DNA of 16,372 nt, taken from assembly GCA_964442605.1 (NCBI GenBank), contig CAYTZR010000040.1, positions 1 to 16,372 of the forward strand, in the 5' to 3' direction. The position numbers were made by a program, and so were the translations under genes. Shown one piece after another: positions 15,389 to 16,372 of the stretch. Source of the stretch: Monoglobus sp964442605. GTDB lineage: Bacteria > Bacillota > Clostridia > Monoglobales > Monoglobaceae. Within the stretch, counting starts at the first letter, position 1. Each line of letters begins with the position of its first letter. The notes beneath the pieces are model-generated. The model ran no database searches. It was not told the DNA's origin and saw only the letters and a list, made by a program, of their open reading frames with translations.

Positions 15389-15417
15389 ATTTTAGCATAT
15401 TTTTTTCGCTATTTCAA
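15389..15417 (-). promoter_or_regulatory. Leftward promoter of the small-peptide mRNA (copy 1)
   Basis: Reading leftward, TTGAAA (complement of 15412-15417), a 17-base spacer and TAAAAT (complement of 15389-15394), with an extended -10 TGC directly before the hexamer. It is identical in cassette 2. Confidence 0.78.
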
Positions 15418-15454
15418 TAGTTTTTTCAACTTTTTAGGTTTTTTTGCCGCTTCC

Positions 15455-15532
15455 TAAGCGGCAATGCAAGCTTCGGTAGGTGAGCGTTAGCGAACACGTG
15501 AGGCGCGCAGGCGACTGCCCTGTAAGGGCAAG
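15455..15532 (+). repeat. 78-base flanking repeat (right edge of cassette 1)
   Basis: It matches 16284-16361 directly and 14901-14978 in inverted orientation. It begins just after a GCCGCTT...AAGCGGC hairpin and is followed by an AT-rich AAGTRATTAAT, also present at the end of the second copy. Confidence 0.92.
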
Positions 15533-15777
15533 AAGTGATTAATGATTTATTAAAAACTTTTGTTTTATCTTAATCCCGATTACTTTAAGCGTAGCCGCTT
15601 ACTGCTTACGAGCCTAGCCCAGTTGCGCTCGCCAGACCCGAGCGCTACGCAAAAATTTTTTATAGTTTGTGACCTCGTTTATCCGATAAAAAGGACTGCT
15701 TTATTAGCCACACACCTTGACAGGTGTGGTCACTCCCGCCCGCCAGACCCGGGCGGTAAAAGCTTTGCAAAGCACGT
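15533..15777. other. Non-coding spacer between cassettes with CCAGACC-loop hairpins
   Basis: I see no credible gene here. Two hairpins share the loop CCAGACC on different 7-base stems: 15625-15645 (GCGCTCG/CGAGCGC) and 15736-15756 (CCGCCCG/CGGGCGG). A third hairpin at 15711-15728 (CACACC/GGTGTG) has the loop TTGACA. The part from 15550 to 15660 resembles the inverted sequence left of cassette 1. Confidence 0.65.
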
Positions 15778-15827
15778 GCCGCTTAAAAGCGGCAGAAAAT
15801 CGTAAAAGTAACAAAAACTTTACAAAA

Positions 15828-15873
15828 TAAATACTGTCAAACTCTTGACAGTATTTAAAAATTATAGTACAAT
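15828..15873 (+). promoter_or_regulatory. Rightward promoter with dyad, cassette 2
   Basis: TTGACA (15845-15850), 17 bases, TACAAT (15868-15873). The 13-base inverted repeat 15828-15840/15845-15857 overlaps the -35 box exactly as in cassette 1. Confidence 0.8.
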
Positions 15874-15879
15874 ATAAAC

Positions 15880-15964
15880 AGAAAAGGCAAGACCTCAAAC
15901 GGTTATGCCTCGATAGCGTTCAGAGTGACCGCAACTTCGGCGATGGCGGTCACTCTGCTTTTAT
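15880..15964 (+). ncRNA. Predicted short antisense RNA (copy 2)
   Basis: It runs from the predicted start near 15880 to the T-rich tail after the hairpin 15921-15957. The first 30 nt are identical to copy 1, with GGCAAGA at 15886-15892 and CGGTTATGCC at 15900-15909; the 3' half differs from copy 1. The differing 3' half could give each RNA specificity for its own mRNA, while the shared 5' half could act on both. Confidence 0.55.
15921..15962. terminator. Terminator hairpin at the meeting point of the convergent transcripts (copy 2)
   Basis: A perfect 12-base stem (15921-15932 with 15946-15957, 13-base loop) is followed by CTTTTA on the plus strand. The stop codon TGA of the small leftward frame lies in the stem; the same base pair is part of TAA in copy 1. 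Confidence 0.78.
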
Positions 15965-16045
15965 AGCGAAAATCATCAAAATTATCAAAATTATGATAAC
16001 TTCGACAACTACTTTGAGTAAAACTCGAAGTAATTTTTTTGCCAT
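15950..16045 (-). CDS. Small hydrophobic peptide, candidate type I toxin (copy 2)
   Basis: Read leftward from ATG 16045, this 31-codon frame begins MAKKLLRVLLKVVVEV, continues with a run of Ile and Leu and ends MIFAIKAE before TGA. It keeps the MxKKLL start, hydrophobic core and xIKxx end of copy 1, with seven extra residues in the middle. One transmembrane helix with basic N terminus is likely. As in copy 1, the strong ribosome binding site (complement of 16079-16084) is placed for an ATG at 16070 in another frame, so how this frame is translated is open. No known family recognised; function inferred from organisation only. Confidence 0.5.
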   Translation of the reverse strand: MAKKLLRVLLKVVVEVIIILIILMIFAIKAE

Positions 16046-16211
16046 ATGTAGCAAAATGCTTACTTTTCATAAGCATCCCCTCCTTTCATAAACTCGGCGC
16101 ATAAACGCCTGTGAATATAAAATGAGGGCATAACCGCCGGTGTTTACACCGTTAAGAGTGTTCTTGCCATTTTCCGCATAGGTAAAACCTATGTAACGGA
16201 TTTCTCCGCTG
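16046..16211 (-). promoter_or_regulatory. Structured leader of the small-peptide mRNA (copy 2)
   Basis: Nearly identical to the copy 1 leader. It keeps GGCAAGA (complement of 16162-16168), CGGTTATGCCC (complement of 16126-16136) and AGGAGG (complement of 16079-16084). One change in the GGCGT hairpin turns a U-A pair into a U-G pair, so pairing is kept. Confidence 0.6.
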
Positions 16212-16217
16212 TATGAT

Positions 16218-16246
16218 ATTTTAGCATATTTTTTTCGCTATTTCAA
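16218..16246 (-). promoter_or_regulatory. Leftward promoter of the small-peptide mRNA (copy 2)
   Basis: TTGAAA (complement of 16241-16246), 17 bases, TAAAAT (complement of 16218-16223) with extended TGC, identical to copy 1. Confidence 0.78.
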
Positions 16247-16283
16247 TAGTTTTTTCAACTTTTTAGGTTTTTTTGCCGCTTCC

Positions 16284-16361
16284 TAAGCGGCAATGCAAGC
16301 TTCGGTAGGTGAGCGTTAGCGAACACGTGAGGCGCGCAGGCGACTGCCCTGTAAGGGCAAG
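16284..16361 (+). repeat. 78-base flanking repeat (right edge of cassette 2)
   Basis: Direct copy of 15455-15532, followed by AAGTAATTAAT at the window's end. Confidence 0.92.
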
Positions 16362-16372
16362 AAGTAATTAAT

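Larger units (their letters stand above)
14971..15540. repeat. Cassette copy 1 of a tandem, partly diverged repeat
   Basis: This stretch is repeated at 15778-16369. The first roughly 130 bases (rightward promoter region) and the last roughly 300 bases (leftward leader, promoter and 78-base repeat) are nearly identical between copies. The middle, which holds the terminator hairpin and the small hydrophobic reading frame, has diverged strongly. The offset between copies is 807 bases at the left end and 829 at the right end, because the middle of copy 2 is longer. Confidence 0.92.
15778..16369. repeat. Cassette copy 2 of the tandem repeat
   Basis: Same order as copy 1: GCCGCTT hairpin, dyad and rightward promoter, short RNA, terminator hairpin, small hydrophobic frame, structured leader, leftward promoter and 78-base repeat. 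The window ends three bases later, so further copies to the right cannot be excluded. Confidence 0.92.

Noticed and set aside
15560..15805. 81-codon rightward open frame between the two cassettes
   Set aside because: No ribosome binding site at its start; it runs through three GC-rich hairpins and gives a composition unlike a natural protein. It resembles no family I know.
14901..16361. CRISPR array
   Set aside because: Three copies of a 78-base unit, one inverted, separated by 476 and 751 bases. Repeat length, spacing and orientation do not fit, and no cas gene is seen.
1..16372. tRNA or rRNA genes
   Set aside because: No cloverleaf with the T-loop consensus and no rRNA segment was recognised by eye; a tRNAscan-SE or Infernal run would be needed to exclude weak cases.

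Overview
The window looks like a chromosomal segment of a Clostridia-type Bacillota. Evidence for this is the low-to-mid GC content, strong AGGAGG-type ribosome binding sites, the infC-rpmI-rplT and dprA-topA-trmFO gene orders, and a 2-hydroxyacyl-CoA dehydratase activase of anaerobe type. I cannot name a genus; a gut Oscillospirales-like organism is a guess.

Layout: (1) 1-458, the 3' end of an L-2-amino-thiazoline-4-carboxylate hydrolase-like gene, then a bidirectional terminator. (2) 608-3307, a leftward group: a DHHW-motif surface protein with a copper-amine-oxidase-type stalk domain, uracil-DNA glycosylase (ung) and a small lipoprotein. (3) 3308-3477, a divergent control region with two good sigma-A promoters facing away from each other. 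(4) 3478-7717, a two-gene unit encoding a two-module acyl-CoA dehydratase activase (980 aa) and the domain usually fused to its C terminus (435 aa), overlapping by 11 bases. (5) 7718-9257, a promoter, an attenuator-type leader and infC-rpmI-rplT; infC appears to start at an AUA codon. (6) 9284-14721, an RNA 2'-O-methyltransferase of the TrmH/SpoU family, dprA, topA and trmFO, closely packed and probably co-transcribed.

(7) 14722-16372 has no conventional gene but is highly structured. It holds two divergent copies of a roughly 590-base cassette, bounded by 78-base repeats (one inverted, two direct). Each copy has a strong rightward promoter for a short RNA of about 85 nt and, converging on it, an extended -10 promoter for a leftward mRNA with a leader of about 140 nt. 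That mRNA carries a 24- or 31-codon reading frame for a basic-plus-hydrophobic peptide (MxKKLL... then an Ile/Leu/Val-rich stretch). The reading frame, its stop codon and a terminator hairpin with compensatory changes are kept between copies, although the intervening sequence has diverged and gained codon-multiple indels. The mRNA leader can pair with the mRNA's own 3' end. This organisation resembles type I toxin-antitoxin loci and is the strongest candidate here for an undescribed system. The toxin role is inference; the promoters, repeats and reading frames are read directly from the sequence.
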